Shown here piece after piece: positions 8,482 to 16,838 of a DNA stretch of 64,000 bases (within the stretch, counting starts at the first letter, position 1; every line of letters starts with the position of its first letter). This DNA comes from Pseudomonadales bacterium (GTDB lineage Bacteria > Pseudomonadota > Gammaproteobacteria > Pseudomonadales > Halieaceae): positions 1 through 64,000 of the forward strand of contig JACKNV010000001.1 of NCBI GenBank assembly GCA_024234735.1, read 5' to 3'. Made by a program: the position numbers and the translations under genes. The notes beneath the pieces were generated by a model. The model was given only the letters and a program-made list of their open reading frames with translations, ran no database searches and had not been told where the DNA came from.

Positions 8482-11331
8482 ATGCTGCAGTTCTACCAGC
8501 CCGACAAGGATTACGGTACGCCGGCGGTGGCCGCCGGGGAGCCGGTCGAGCTGTACATCGACGGGGTTGCGGTGACGGTTGCCGCAGGCACCTCGGTGAT
8601 GCGCGCCGCGGCCGAGGCGGGGATCAAGGTGCCGCGCCTGTGCGCCACCGACTCCCTCGAAGCCTTCGGTTCCTGCCGGGTCTGCCTGGTGGAGATCGAC
8701 GGTGCAAAGGGTTACCCGGCCTCCTGCACCACGCCGGTACGCCCGGGCATGGTGGTGCGCACCCAGACGCCGGACCTCGCCGAGCTGCGGCGCAAGGTGA
8801 TGGAACTGTACATCTCCGATCACCCGCTGGACTGCCTCACCTGCCCCGCCAACGGCGATTGTGAACTGCAGGATACCGCGGGGGAACTGGGCCTGCGCGA
8901 GGTGCGCTACGGCTTCGGCGGCGCCAACCACCTGGCTGCCCCCAGGGACGAATCCAACCCCTATTTCACCTTCGATCCCGCCAGGTGCATCGTCTGCTCG
9001 CGCTGTGTGCGTGCCTGTGAGGAAATCCAGGGGACCTTCGCCCTCAGCATCCAGGGGCGCGGTTTCGATTCCTGTGTCAGCGCAGGCCAGGGCGAGCCGT
9101 TCATGGCCTCCGAGTGTGTCTCCTGTGGCGCCTGCGTGCGCGCCTGCCCCACCGCCACCCTGACGGAGAATACGGTGATCGAGCACGGCATGCCCGAGCA
9201 CTCGGTGGTGACCACCTGCGCCTACTGCGGTGTGGGCTGCGCTTTTTGCGCCGAGGTGAAAGGCGCCACGGTGGTGCGCATGACGCCGCACCGCGATGGT
9301 CGCGCCAACGCCGGGCACGCCTGCGTCAAGGGCCGCTTCGCCTTCGGCTACGCCACCCACGGCGACCGCATCACCACGCCCATGGTGCGCGCCAGCATCG
9401 ACGCGCCCTGGCGCAGCGTGCCCTGGGAGGAGGCCATCGCCTTCGCCGCCGGGCGCCTGCGGGCCGTCCAGGAAAAGCACGGGCGCCACAGCATCGGCGC
9501 CATCAGTTCCTCGCGCTGCACCAACGAGGAGGTCTACCTTGTGCAGAAACTGGTGCGCGCGGGTTTCGGCAACAACAACATCGACACCTGCGCCCGGGTC
9601 TGCCACTCCCCCACCGGCTACGGCCTGAAAACCACCCTGGGGGAGTCTGCCGGTACCCAGACGTTCGCCTCGGTGGAGCGGGCGGACGTGGTGCTGGTGA
9701 TGGGCTCCAATCCCACCGAGGCGCACCCGGTTTTCGGCTCGCGCTTGAAGCGGCGCCTGCGCCAGGGGGCGAAACTGATCGTCATCGACCCGCGCGAGAT
9801 CGAACTGGTGGGGGCGCCGCATATCCGCGCCGACTATCACCTGGCGGTCAACCCCGGCGCCAACGTCGCCCTGCTCAACGCCATGGCCCACGTGATCGTC
9901 ACCGAGGGCCTGCAGGATGCGGCGTTCATCGCCGCGCGCTGCGAGGCGCAGCCATTCGCTCGCTGGCGGGACTTCATCCGCGAGCCGCGCCATGCGCCGG
10001 AGGCGCTGGAGGCGGTGACCGGCGTGGCGGCGCCGCTGCTGCGCGAGGCCGCCCGGCTGTACGCGAGCGGCGGCAATGCGGCGATCTATTACGGCCTGGG
10101 CGTGACCGAGCACAGCCAGGGCTCCACCGCGGTGATGGCCATCGCCAACCTTGCCATGCTCACCGGCAACGTCGGCCGGGAGGGCGTCGGGGTCAACCCC
10201 ATGCGCGGCCAGAACAACGTGCAGGGCGCCTGCGACATGGGCTCCTTTCCCCACGAACTGCCGGGCTACCGGCACATCTCCGATGCCGCTACCCGCGCCC
10301 TGTTCGAGGACGAGTGGCGGGTAAGCCTGGACCCCGATCCGGGCATGCGTATCCCCAATATGTTCGACGCCGCCCTCGACGGCGACTTCAAGGGGCTGTA
10401 TTGCCAGGGCGAGGACGTCGCCCAGTCCGATCCGAATACCCAGCACATCCAGGCGGCCCTGGCCTCGCTGGAATGCCTGATAGTGCAGGATATCTTCCTG
10501 AACGAGACCGCCAAGTTCGCCCACGTGTTTTTGCCGGGCTCCTCCTTCCTGGAGAAAAACGGCACCTTCACCAATGCCGAGCGCCGCATATCGCCGGTGC
10601 GCAAGGTGATGCACCCGCTGGCGGGCAAGGAGGACTGGCAGGTCACCTGCGACCTGGCCAACGCCCTGGGCTGTTCCATGACCTACACTCACCCCTCGCA
10701 GATCATGGACGAGATCGCGCGCCTGACACCCAGCTTTCGCGGGGTGAGCTATGCGCGCCTCGACGAACTGGGCAGTATCCAGTGGCCGTGCGACGAGGAG
10801 CATCCGCAGGGCACCGCCACCATGCACGTGGACCGGTTCGTGCGCGGCCAGGGCTACTTTGCCGTCACCGAGTTCGTGGCCACGGAGGAGCGTGCCAACC
10901 GCCGCTTTCCGCTGCTGTTGACCACCGGGCGTATTCTCAGCCAGTACAACGTCGGTGCCCAGACCCGGCGCACCGCCAACAGCGCCTGGCATCCCGAGGA
11001 CCGCCTGGAGATCCACCCCCACGACGCCGAGGAGCGTGGTATCAACGAGGGCGACTGGGTGGGTATCAGCAGCCGGGTCGGCGACACGGTGCTGCGCGCC
11101 AGCCTGTCCCACAGGGTCAGGCCGGGGGTGGTGTATACCACCTTCCATCACCCGCTGTCGGGTGCCAACGTGATCACCACGGACAACTCCGACTGGGCCA
11201 CCAATTGCCCGGAGTACAAGGTGACCGCGGTGCAGGTGGCGCGGGTTACCGAGCCCTCCGCCTGGCAGGCCCGCCAGCGCCGCTTCGACCAGCGCCAGCA
11301 GGCGCTGCTGGCACCGGGAGCGCCCACATGA
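8482..11331 (+). CDS. fdsA: NAD-dependent formate dehydrogenase alpha (molybdopterin) subunit
   Basis: A 949-residue catalytic subunit. Order of domains: N-terminal [2Fe-2S] ferredoxin (Cys54, 65, 68, 82), a His-ligated NuoG-type [4Fe-4S] site (His114, Cys118, 121, 127), two further [4Fe-4S] sets (CIVCSRCVRAC and CVSCGACVRAC), a [4Fe-4S] of the FdhF type (CAYCGVGCAFC), then the bis-molybdopterin-guanine-dinucleotide domains. The metal-ligating position in CARVCHSPTG is Cys, not selenocysteine, so no SECIS element is needed. It oxidises formate to CO2 in the cytoplasm. It is 39 bases downstream of fdsB, and its stop overlaps fdhD (ATGA). Confidence 0.95.
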   Translation: MLQFYQPDKDYGTPAVAAGEPVELYIDGVAVTVAAGTSVMRAAAEAGIKVPRLCATDSLEAFGSCRVCLVEIDGAKGYPASCTTPVRPGMVVRTQTPDLAELRRKVMELYISDHPLDCLTCPANGDCELQDTAGELGLREVRYGFGGANHLAAPRDESNPYFTFDPARCIVCSRCVRACEEIQGTFALSIQGRGFDSCVSAGQGEPFMASECVSCGACVRACPTATLTENTVIEHGMPEHSVVTTCAYCGVGCAFCAEVKGATVVRMTPHRDGRANAGHACVKGRFAFGYATHGDRITTPMVRASIDAPWRSVPWEEAIAFAAGRLRAVQEKHGRHSIGAISSSRCTNEEVYLVQKLVRAGFGNNNIDTCARVCHSPTGYGLKTTLGESAGTQTFASVERADVVLVMGSNPTEAHPVFGSRLKRRLRQGAKLIVIDPREIELVGAPHIRADYHLAVNPGANVALLNAMAHVIVTEGLQDAAFIAARCEAQPFARWRDFIREPRHAPEALEAVTGVAAPLLREAARLYASGGNAAIYYGLGVTEHSQGSTAVMAIANLAMLTGNVGREGVGVNPMRGQNNVQGACDMGSFPHELPGYRHISDAATRALFEDEWRVSLDPDPGMRIPNMFDAALDGDFKGLYCQGEDVAQSDPNTQHIQAALASLECLIVQDIFLNETAKFAHVFLPGSSFLEKNGTFTNAERRISPVRKVMHPLAGKEDWQVTCDLANALGCSMTYTHPSQIMDEIARLTPSFRGVSYARLDELGSIQWPCDEEHPQGTATMHVDRFVRGQGYFAVTEFVATEERANRRFPLLLTTGRILSQYNVGAQTRRTANSAWHPEDRLEIHPHDAEERGINEGDWVGISSRVGDTVLRASLSHRVRPGVVYTTFHHPLSGANVITTDNSDWATNCPEYKVTAVQVARVTEPSAWQARQRRFDQRQQALLAPGAPT

Positions 11332-12134
11332 AGGGTGCGACCGGCAACGTGATCCGCTGCACCTGGGCGGAGGGGGAGATGCTGGTGGACCGCGATGCGG
11401 TGGTGACCGAGGTTCCCGTTGCCCTGGTGTACAACGGTATTTCCCATGTGGTGATGATGGCCACGCCCACCGACCTGGAGGACCTGGCGCTGGGCTTCAG
11501 TCTGTCGGAGGGTATCCTCCAGGCGCCGGGGGAGCTGCTGGACCTGGAGGTGCTGGAGCGGGCGGAGGGAATGGAGCTGGCCATGGCCATCAGCGCCGGC
11601 GCCTTTGCCGCGCTCAAGGAGCGGCGGCGCAACCTCACCGGCCGCACTGGCTGTGGTTTGTGTGGGGTGGAGTCGCTGGAACAGGCCATACCGCCAGCGG
11701 TGGCGGTGAGTGGCGAGTTCCAGCTGACCCACCGCGCCGTCCAGCGGGCGCTGGTGCAGCTGGGCAGGCAGCAGTCCCTGAAACAGCGCACCGGCGGGGC
11801 GCACGGCGCGGCCTGGTGCTCGCCCGACGGTGCCATCGAGCTGTTGCGCGAGGATGTGGGGCGGCACAACGCCCTGGATAAACTGCTGGGTGCCCTGGCG
11901 GGTGGTCGCCCTTCGCGGGCCGGATTCGTACTGGTGACCAGCCGCGCCAGTTATGAGATGGTAGCCAAGGCCGCCCGCTGTGGTGTCGCCGTACTGGCCG
12001 CCGTGTCGGCCCCCACGTCGCTGGCGGTACAGCAGGCGGAACTCAGTGGCCTCACCCTGGTGGGCTTCGCCCAGCCGGGGCGGCAGGTGGTCTACTCGCG
12101 TCCGGAGCGCCTGGTGGGGGATGGCGCGGGATGA
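11328..12134 (+). CDS. fdhD: formate dehydrogenase sulfur-transfer accessory protein FdhD (FdsC)
   Basis: A 268-residue FdhD-family protein. The conserved Cys pair is in CGLCG, and family motifs LALGFSLSEGIL, REDVGRHNALDKLLG and VTSRASYEMV are all present. In the well-studied case FdhD carries sulfur from IscS to the molybdenum cofactor and is required for formate dehydrogenase activity. It overlaps fdsA by ATGA at the start and fdsD by ATGA at the end, reproducing the fdsGBACD order known from other proteobacteria. Confidence 0.93.
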   Translation: MKGATGNVIRCTWAEGEMLVDRDAVVTEVPVALVYNGISHVVMMATPTDLEDLALGFSLSEGILQAPGELLDLEVLERAEGMELAMAISAGAFAALKERRRNLTGRTGCGLCGVESLEQAIPPAVAVSGEFQLTHRAVQRALVQLGRQQSLKQRTGGAHGAAWCSPDGAIELLREDVGRHNALDKLLGALAGGRPSRAGFVLVTSRASYEMVAKAARCGVAVLAAVSAPTSLAVQQAELSGLTLVGFAQPGRQVVYSRPERLVGDGAG

Positions 12135-12367
12135 GCGGCAGGCAGGTCGAGCAGCTGGTGAAGATGGCGCAGCAGATCGCCGTCAATCTGGGCGTCGGGC
12201 GCGATGCCGCGGCGGCGCGGCGCACGGCCGAGCACCTGGGCCGTTTCTGGACGCCCGCCATGCGCGCCCGGTTGCTGGCGTTCTGGCGCGGGGGTGGCGA
12301 GGTGTCCGCGGAGGTCGCGATGGCCCTGCGGGAACTGGATGGACAACAGGACGAGGGAGCAAGCTGA
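12131..12367 (+). CDS. fdsD: formate dehydrogenase delta subunit
   Basis: A 78-residue helical protein with the FdsD signature: LVKMAQQIAVNLG near the N-terminus and HLGRFWTPAMRARL in the middle. It is a small subunit or assembly factor of soluble NAD-dependent formate dehydrogenases. The start overlaps the fdhD stop by four bases and the stop is one base before the next gene. Confidence 0.9.
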   Translation: MSGRQVEQLVKMAQQIAVNLGVGRDAAAARRTAEHLGRFWTPAMRARLLAFWRGGGEVSAEVAMALRELDGQQDEGAS

Positions 12368-12368
12368 C

Positions 12369-13106
12369 ATGCAACCATTGGGAAAAACCCTGGCTGGTGC
12401 CGGGCTCACACTGCTGCTGGCGGTCGGTGCCTGGGCGCCGGCGGTGGCCGACGAACCGCTGCCGCGGATAGTCGTCAGCGGCCAGGGCAGCGCGCAACTG
12501 GCGCCGGATATGGCCCTGCTGCAATTGACCGTGACCCGCGAGGCCGATACCGCCGGGGCGGCCCTGGATGCCAACTCGGCGGCCATGGCGGAAGTACTCG
12601 CGGCCCTGCACGCCCAGGGAATCGCCGAGCGCGATATCCAGACCAGCCAGTTTTCCATCCAGCCGCGTTACGTCTACCCCAAACCGAAAACCAGTGGCGA
12701 GAGCCAGCCGCCACGCATCGTGGGTTATACGGTGCGCAACGGCCTGGCAGTGCGGGTGCGCGACCTCGATAAACTGGGTGCCATCATCGACCGCTCGGTC
12801 AGCCTGGGGGTGAACGAGGGCGGCAGTATCAGTTTTACCAACGACGACCCCTCCGCGGCGCTGCAGCAGGCGCGCGCGGCGGCGGTGAGGGACGCGGCAG
12901 CCAGGGCCAGGACCCTGGCCGACGCCGCCGGGGTGAAACTGGGCAAGGTGCTGGAGATTTCCGAGCAGTCCTACAACCCGGCCCCGGTGCCGGTCAGGTA
13001 CGCGCAGCGGGCCATGCTGGCCGATGCCGCGGAGTCGGTGCCGGTGGCGGCCGGTGAGAACAGCTACGACATCGTGGTGAACCTGATCTACGCCGTCGAA
13101 CAATAG
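12369..13106 (+). CDS. exported SIMPL-domain (DUF541) protein
   Basis: A 245-residue protein with a signal peptide (hydrophobic core LAGAGLTLLLAVGAWAPA, likely cleavage after AVADE region) and a single SIMPL domain, recognisable from RIVVSGQGSAQLAPDMA, an early YTVRN-type stretch and the C-terminal NSYDIVVNLIYAVEQ. SIMPL proteins are periplasmic or membrane-facing and several are linked to oxidative stress protection; the molecular role is not established. It begins one base after fdsD, so it is probably co-expressed with the formate dehydrogenase genes, an arrangement I do not know as standard. Confidence 0.82.
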   Translation: MQPLGKTLAGAGLTLLLAVGAWAPAVADEPLPRIVVSGQGSAQLAPDMALLQLTVTREADTAGAALDANSAAMAEVLAALHAQGIAERDIQTSQFSIQPRYVYPKPKTSGESQPPRIVGYTVRNGLAVRVRDLDKLGAIIDRSVSLGVNEGGSISFTNDDPSAALQQARAAAVRDAAARARTLADAAGVKLGKVLEISEQSYNPAPVPVRYAQRAMLADAAESVPVAAGENSYDIVVNLIYAVEQ

Positions 13107-13187
13107 AATCCATTCCCGTCCCGGCACGCCCGGCGGATGATCAGGACCGGGGGCAGCCGGGACTGCGGACCACTACAGGAGTAATCG

Positions 13188-14609
13188 GTGTACATCAACG
13201 GTAACTGGGTCACGCCAGCAAGCACTTTCGCGGTGTTCAACCCCGCGAACGGCGAGCAGATAGGTACTGTCGCGGATGGCGACAGGGAGGCCGCGCGAGC
13301 CGCCATAGCAGCGGCGGCCGAGGCCTTCCCGGCCTGGTCCCGAAGCAGCGCCTATGAGCGTTCCGCCAGGCTGTACCGCGCCCATGGCCTGATGCTCGAG
13401 CGCAGTGCCAGCCTGGCGGAATTGATGACGCGCGAACAGGGCAAGCCCCTGAAAGCGGCGCGCAACGAAGTGAAATATGCCGCCGATTTCCTGCTGTGGT
13501 TTGCCGAGGAGGCCAAGCGCGTTTACGGGGAGACCATCCCCTCGGCACGCAGCGACCAGCGCTTTCTGGTGCAGAAGTGCCCGGTAGGCGTGGTCGCTGC
13601 GATTACCCCCTGGAACTATCCGATCTCGATGCTCACCCGCAAGCTGGCGCCGGCCCTGGCGGCGGGTTGCACGATAGTACTCAAGCCCGCCGAGGCGACC
13701 CCGCTGTGTGCCGTGGCTGTCTTCGAGATTCTCCACGAGGTGGGGTTTCCTGCCGGGGTGGTCAATCTGGTGACGGCCGCTGACCCGGCACCCATTGGCG
13801 AGGAGTTCTGCACTAATCCACTGGTCAGGAAGATCACCTTTACCGGTTCCACTGCGGTGGGCAAGAAGATTGCAGGAGACAGCGCGCCGCAGCTCAAGCG
13901 CCTCTCCATGGAGCTGGGTGGGCATGCGCCCTTTATCGTCTTTGACGACGCCGACCCGGTCCACGCGGCCAAGGGGGTGGCGCTGGTGAAGTTCCTCAAT
14001 ACCGGGCAGGCCTGTATCAGCCCCAACCGTATTTTCGTGCAACGCAGCCTCCTGCCGGCTTTTCTCGAAACGCTGCGGCAGCGCATCGAGGCACTGCGGG
14101 CCGGCGACGGCATGGACCCCGCCAATGCCATCGGCCCGCTGGTAAACCAGGCGGCCGTGGAGAAAGTGGACCGGCAGGTGAGGGATGCACTGGACCACGG
14201 CGCCATCCTGCATGCCGGCGGCGCCCGTCTGCTGGACAACGGGCTCGACAAGGGGCACTTTTACGCGCCCACGCTGCTGAGCAACGTCTCCCCCCGGATG
14301 CGTGTTTACCGCGAGGAGACCTTTGGTCCGGTGGCACCGGTCATCGCCTTCGATGACGAGCAGGAAGTGCTGGCAATGGCGAACGATACCAGCTACGGCC
14401 TGGCCGCCTATGTGTATACCCGCGACCTGTCGCGCGCCGTGCGGGCATTCGAGGGCCTGCAGTTCGGCATAATCGGCATCAACGACATCAATCCCACCAG
14501 TGCCGCGGCGCCCTTCGGCGGCATGAAGGAAAGCGGGCTGGGGCGCGAGGGCGCGCGGGAGGGATTGGAGGAATACCTGGAAACCAAGCTGGGCGGATTC
14601 AGCATCTGA
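13188..14609 (+). CDS. NAD(P)-dependent succinate-semialdehyde dehydrogenase-like aldehyde dehydrogenase
   Basis: A 473-residue aldehyde dehydrogenase starting at GTG (13188). Catalytic Cys276 is in TGQACISPNR and the general-base Glu in MELGGHAPFIVFDD; the stretch ITPWNYPISMLTRKLAPAL and the FTGSTAVGKKI coenzyme loop match the SSADH (GabD) subfamily. It would oxidise succinate semialdehyde or a similar semialdehyde to the acid. No GABA transaminase is beside it; instead it precedes the sulfhydrylase gene by 30 bases, so the substrate is uncertain. Confidence 0.84.
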   Translation: MYINGNWVTPASTFAVFNPANGEQIGTVADGDREAARAAIAAAAEAFPAWSRSSAYERSARLYRAHGLMLERSASLAELMTREQGKPLKAARNEVKYAADFLLWFAEEAKRVYGETIPSARSDQRFLVQKCPVGVVAAITPWNYPISMLTRKLAPALAAGCTIVLKPAEATPLCAVAVFEILHEVGFPAGVVNLVTAADPAPIGEEFCTNPLVRKITFTGSTAVGKKIAGDSAPQLKRLSMELGGHAPFIVFDDADPVHAAKGVALVKFLNTGQACISPNRIFVQRSLLPAFLETLRQRIEALRAGDGMDPANAIGPLVNQAAVEKVDRQVRDALDHGAILHAGGARLLDNGLDKGHFYAPTLLSNVSPRMRVYREETFGPVAPVIAFDDEQEVLAMANDTSYGLAAYVYTRDLSRAVRAFEGLQFGIIGINDINPTSAAAPFGGMKESGLGREGAREGLEEYLETKLGGFSI

Positions 14610-14639
14610 TTCTGTCCGGCATACCAGCGGGAGCACTGC

Positions 14640-15953
14640 ATGACGGAACTCAAGTACGCGGGACTGGACACCCTGGCACTGCACGCCGGAGCCCAGCCGG
14701 ACCCGGCGACAGGGGCCAGGGCCACACCCATATACCAGACCGCGTCGTTTGTCTTTCCCGACTCGGATTATGCCGCCTCGCTGTTCAATCTCGAGCGCAG
14801 TGGCCATGTCTATTCGCGCATCAGTAATCCCACCAACGCGGTACTGGAAGAGCGCATCGCGGCCCTGGAGGGTGGCGTGGGTGCTATAGCCACCGCCAGT
14901 GGGCAGGCCGCCCTGCTGCTGGCGATTACCACCCTGATGGGCGCGGGCTCGCACATTGTCGCCGCCAGTTCCCTGTACGGTGGCAGCCACGACCTGCTGA
15001 CCTATACCCTGCCGCGCTTCGGTATCGAGACCACTTTTGTCGATAGCCGTGATCCGCAGGCGTTTGCCGCCGCCATCCGCGATAACACCCGCCTGGTGTT
15101 CGCCGAGACCATCGGCAACCCGGGCCTCGATGTGCTGGATATCCCGGCGGTAGCCGCCGTCGCCCATGCCGCGCAACTGCCCCTGCTGGTGGATTCCACC
15201 TTCACCACACCCTACCTGGTCCAGCCGCTGGAACTGGGGGCGGACCTGATCATGCACTCGGCCACCAAGTTCCTGAGCGGTCACGGGATAGCCATTGGCG
15301 GACTACTGGTGGACGGCGGCACGTTCGACTGGGACGCCGCGGGTAAATTCCCCACACTGTGCGAACCCTACGACGGCTTTCACCAGTTGGTATTCACCGA
15401 GGAGTTTGGTCCGGCGGCTTTTATCGCCCGCGCCCGCAAGGAAGGGCTGCGGGATTTCGGTGCCTGCATGAGTCCCACCACGGCTTTTCACATCCTGCAG
15501 GGCATGGAGACCCTGGGTGTGCGGATGCAGCGCCACGTGGAGAACACCCGGGAGATTGCCCGTTTCCTGCAGCAACAGGACGCCGTGGTCGCGGTGGCCT
15601 ACCCGGAACTCGAGGGGCACCCCGACAGGGCGTTGGCAGCGCGGCTGTTGCCGCGCGGTTGTGGCGCTGTGCTCAGCTTCGAGTTGCAGGGCGGTCGTGA
15701 GGCCGCCCTCGCGCTGGTGGACGCCCTGTCGTTGTTTTCCCACCTGGCCAATGTGGGCGATGCCAAATCCCTGGTGATACACCCGGCGAGCACCACCCAT
15801 CACCGCATGGACGCCGCAGCACTGCAGGCTGCGGGTATCGGGGATGGCACCATCCGGCTTTCCGTCGGGCTGGAACAGGTGAGCGACCTGGTAGCCGACC
15901 TGAAGCAGGGCCTGCGCGCCGCGCAGAAGGCGCTATCCGGGGGCGCGCCATGA
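14640..15953 (+). CDS. metY: O-acetylhomoserine aminocarboxypropyltransferase (sulfhydrylase)
   Basis: A 437-residue PLP enzyme of the Cys/Met-metabolism family. The PLP lysine is in HSATKFLSGHG, the phosphate-binding region in ASGQAALLLAI, and YSRISNPT is the family signature. The length and the long C-terminal half match O-acetylhomoserine sulfhydrylases (MetY) rather than the shorter cystathionine enzymes (about 390). It makes homocysteine from O-acetylhomoserine and sulfide. Its stop overlaps the start of the following hydrolase (ATGA). Confidence 0.88.
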   Translation: MTELKYAGLDTLALHAGAQPDPATGARATPIYQTASFVFPDSDYAASLFNLERSGHVYSRISNPTNAVLEERIAALEGGVGAIATASGQAALLLAITTLMGAGSHIVAASSLYGGSHDLLTYTLPRFGIETTFVDSRDPQAFAAAIRDNTRLVFAETIGNPGLDVLDIPAVAAVAHAAQLPLLVDSTFTTPYLVQPLELGADLIMHSATKFLSGHGIAIGGLLVDGGTFDWDAAGKFPTLCEPYDGFHQLVFTEEFGPAAFIARARKEGLRDFGACMSPTTAFHILQGMETLGVRMQRHVENTREIARFLQQQDAVVAVAYPELEGHPDRALAARLLPRGCGAVLSFELQGGREAALALVDALSLFSHLANVGDAKSLVIHPASTTHHRMDAAALQAAGIGDGTIRLSVGLEQVSDLVADLKQGLRAAQKALSGGAP

Positions 15954-16738
15954 AGCTGCGACCGGGCGGGCACGACACCTACTGTTATACCCGTGACAGG
16001 GAGATCGACCCCGCCGCAGACAGTATCGTCTTCGTGCACGGGGCCGGTATGGACCATACCGTATGGACGCCGTTCGCCCGGCATTTTGCCCGCCACGGGC
16101 GCAATGTGGTTGCGGTGGACCTGCCGGGTCACGGTCGCTCTGCGGGTGCGCCCCTGGAAAGTATCGAGGAAATCAGCGACTGGTTGATCCTGTTGCTGGA
16201 TGCCCTGGCCATCACCCGGGCCGCGATCGTGGGGCACAGCCTGGGCAGTATCGTCGCGCTGGATGCCGCCGCCCGCTACCCCGAGCGGGTCCGCGCCATC
16301 GCCCTGGTGGGCACCACAGCGCCCATGCCGGTATCGCAGGCCATTCTCGACGCAGCTGCCGCGGATGCCCCCGAGGCGTTCCACATGCTTACCGAATTTG
16401 GCTTCAGCCGGCGCCACCTGTACGGTGGCAGCAGCAATCCCGGCATGTGGATGGCGGGTGCCAGCCTGCGCCTGCAGCAGCGCTCCGCCCCGGGCGTGCT
16501 GCACGCGGACATGAATGCCTGCAACAACTATGACAGTGGCCTGCAACGGGCCGCCCAGGTCAGCTGCCCGGTGCTGGTGGTCGCCGGGGACGGCGACCGG
16601 CTGACGCCACTGCGCGGTGCCCAGCCGTTGTTGGCGGCCCTGCCATCGCCGGTTGTGAGGGTGTTGCGGGGCTCGGGGCATTCTCTGATGAGCGAGGCAC
16701 CCAACGCATTGCTGGCGGCCCTGCGCGAGCTGCTTTGA
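15950..16738 (+). CDS. alpha/beta hydrolase coupled to metY
   Basis: A 262-residue alpha/beta hydrolase with oxyanion motif FVHGAGMDHTVW, nucleophile Ser in VGHSLGSIVAL, acid in VVAGDGDRLTP and His in GSGHSLMSE. It is translationally coupled to metY by an ATGA overlap. MetX, the homoserine acetyltransferase, also has an alpha/beta-hydrolase fold but is much longer (about 370 residues), and this protein lacks MetX signatures, so I do not call it metX. The substrate is unknown. Confidence 0.78.
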   Translation: MKLRPGGHDTYCYTRDREIDPAADSIVFVHGAGMDHTVWTPFARHFARHGRNVVAVDLPGHGRSAGAPLESIEEISDWLILLLDALAITRAAIVGHSLGSIVALDAAARYPERVRAIALVGTTAPMPVSQAILDAAAADAPEAFHMLTEFGFSRRHLYGGSSNPGMWMAGASLRLQQRSAPGVLHADMNACNNYDSGLQRAAQVSCPVLVVAGDGDRLTPLRGAQPLLAALPSPVVRVLRGSGHSLMSEAPNALLAALRELL

Positions 16739-16838
16739 CAGCACCCGGCTGCCAGGCGGGCTGCGGCCTCGACCATATCCGCTTCCGGGCGATCCAGATC
16801 AATAACAACATGCATGAGTCCCTGCACAATAGGCTCCC

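Noticed and set aside
7198..11151. A very long open reading frame (about 1300 codons) on the minus strand
   Set aside because: It lies antisense to fdsB and fdsA, whose cofactor motifs are unambiguous. Its translation is a Gly/Ala/His/Arg-rich string without motifs, as expected from codon bias in GC-rich DNA.
9114..11327. N-terminal extension of fdhD into fdsA
   Set aside because: The frame is open for 2.2 kb upstream of the fdhD ATG, but that part overlaps fdsA and only the region from 11328 matches the FdhD family.
13173..15284. A 700-codon open frame on the minus strand
   Set aside because: Antisense to the aldehyde dehydrogenase and metY, no recognisable domains, low-complexity composition.
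15950..16738. metX (homoserine O-acetyltransferase)
   Set aside because: The coupling to metY is suggestive, but the protein is about 100 residues too short and lacks MetX motifs.
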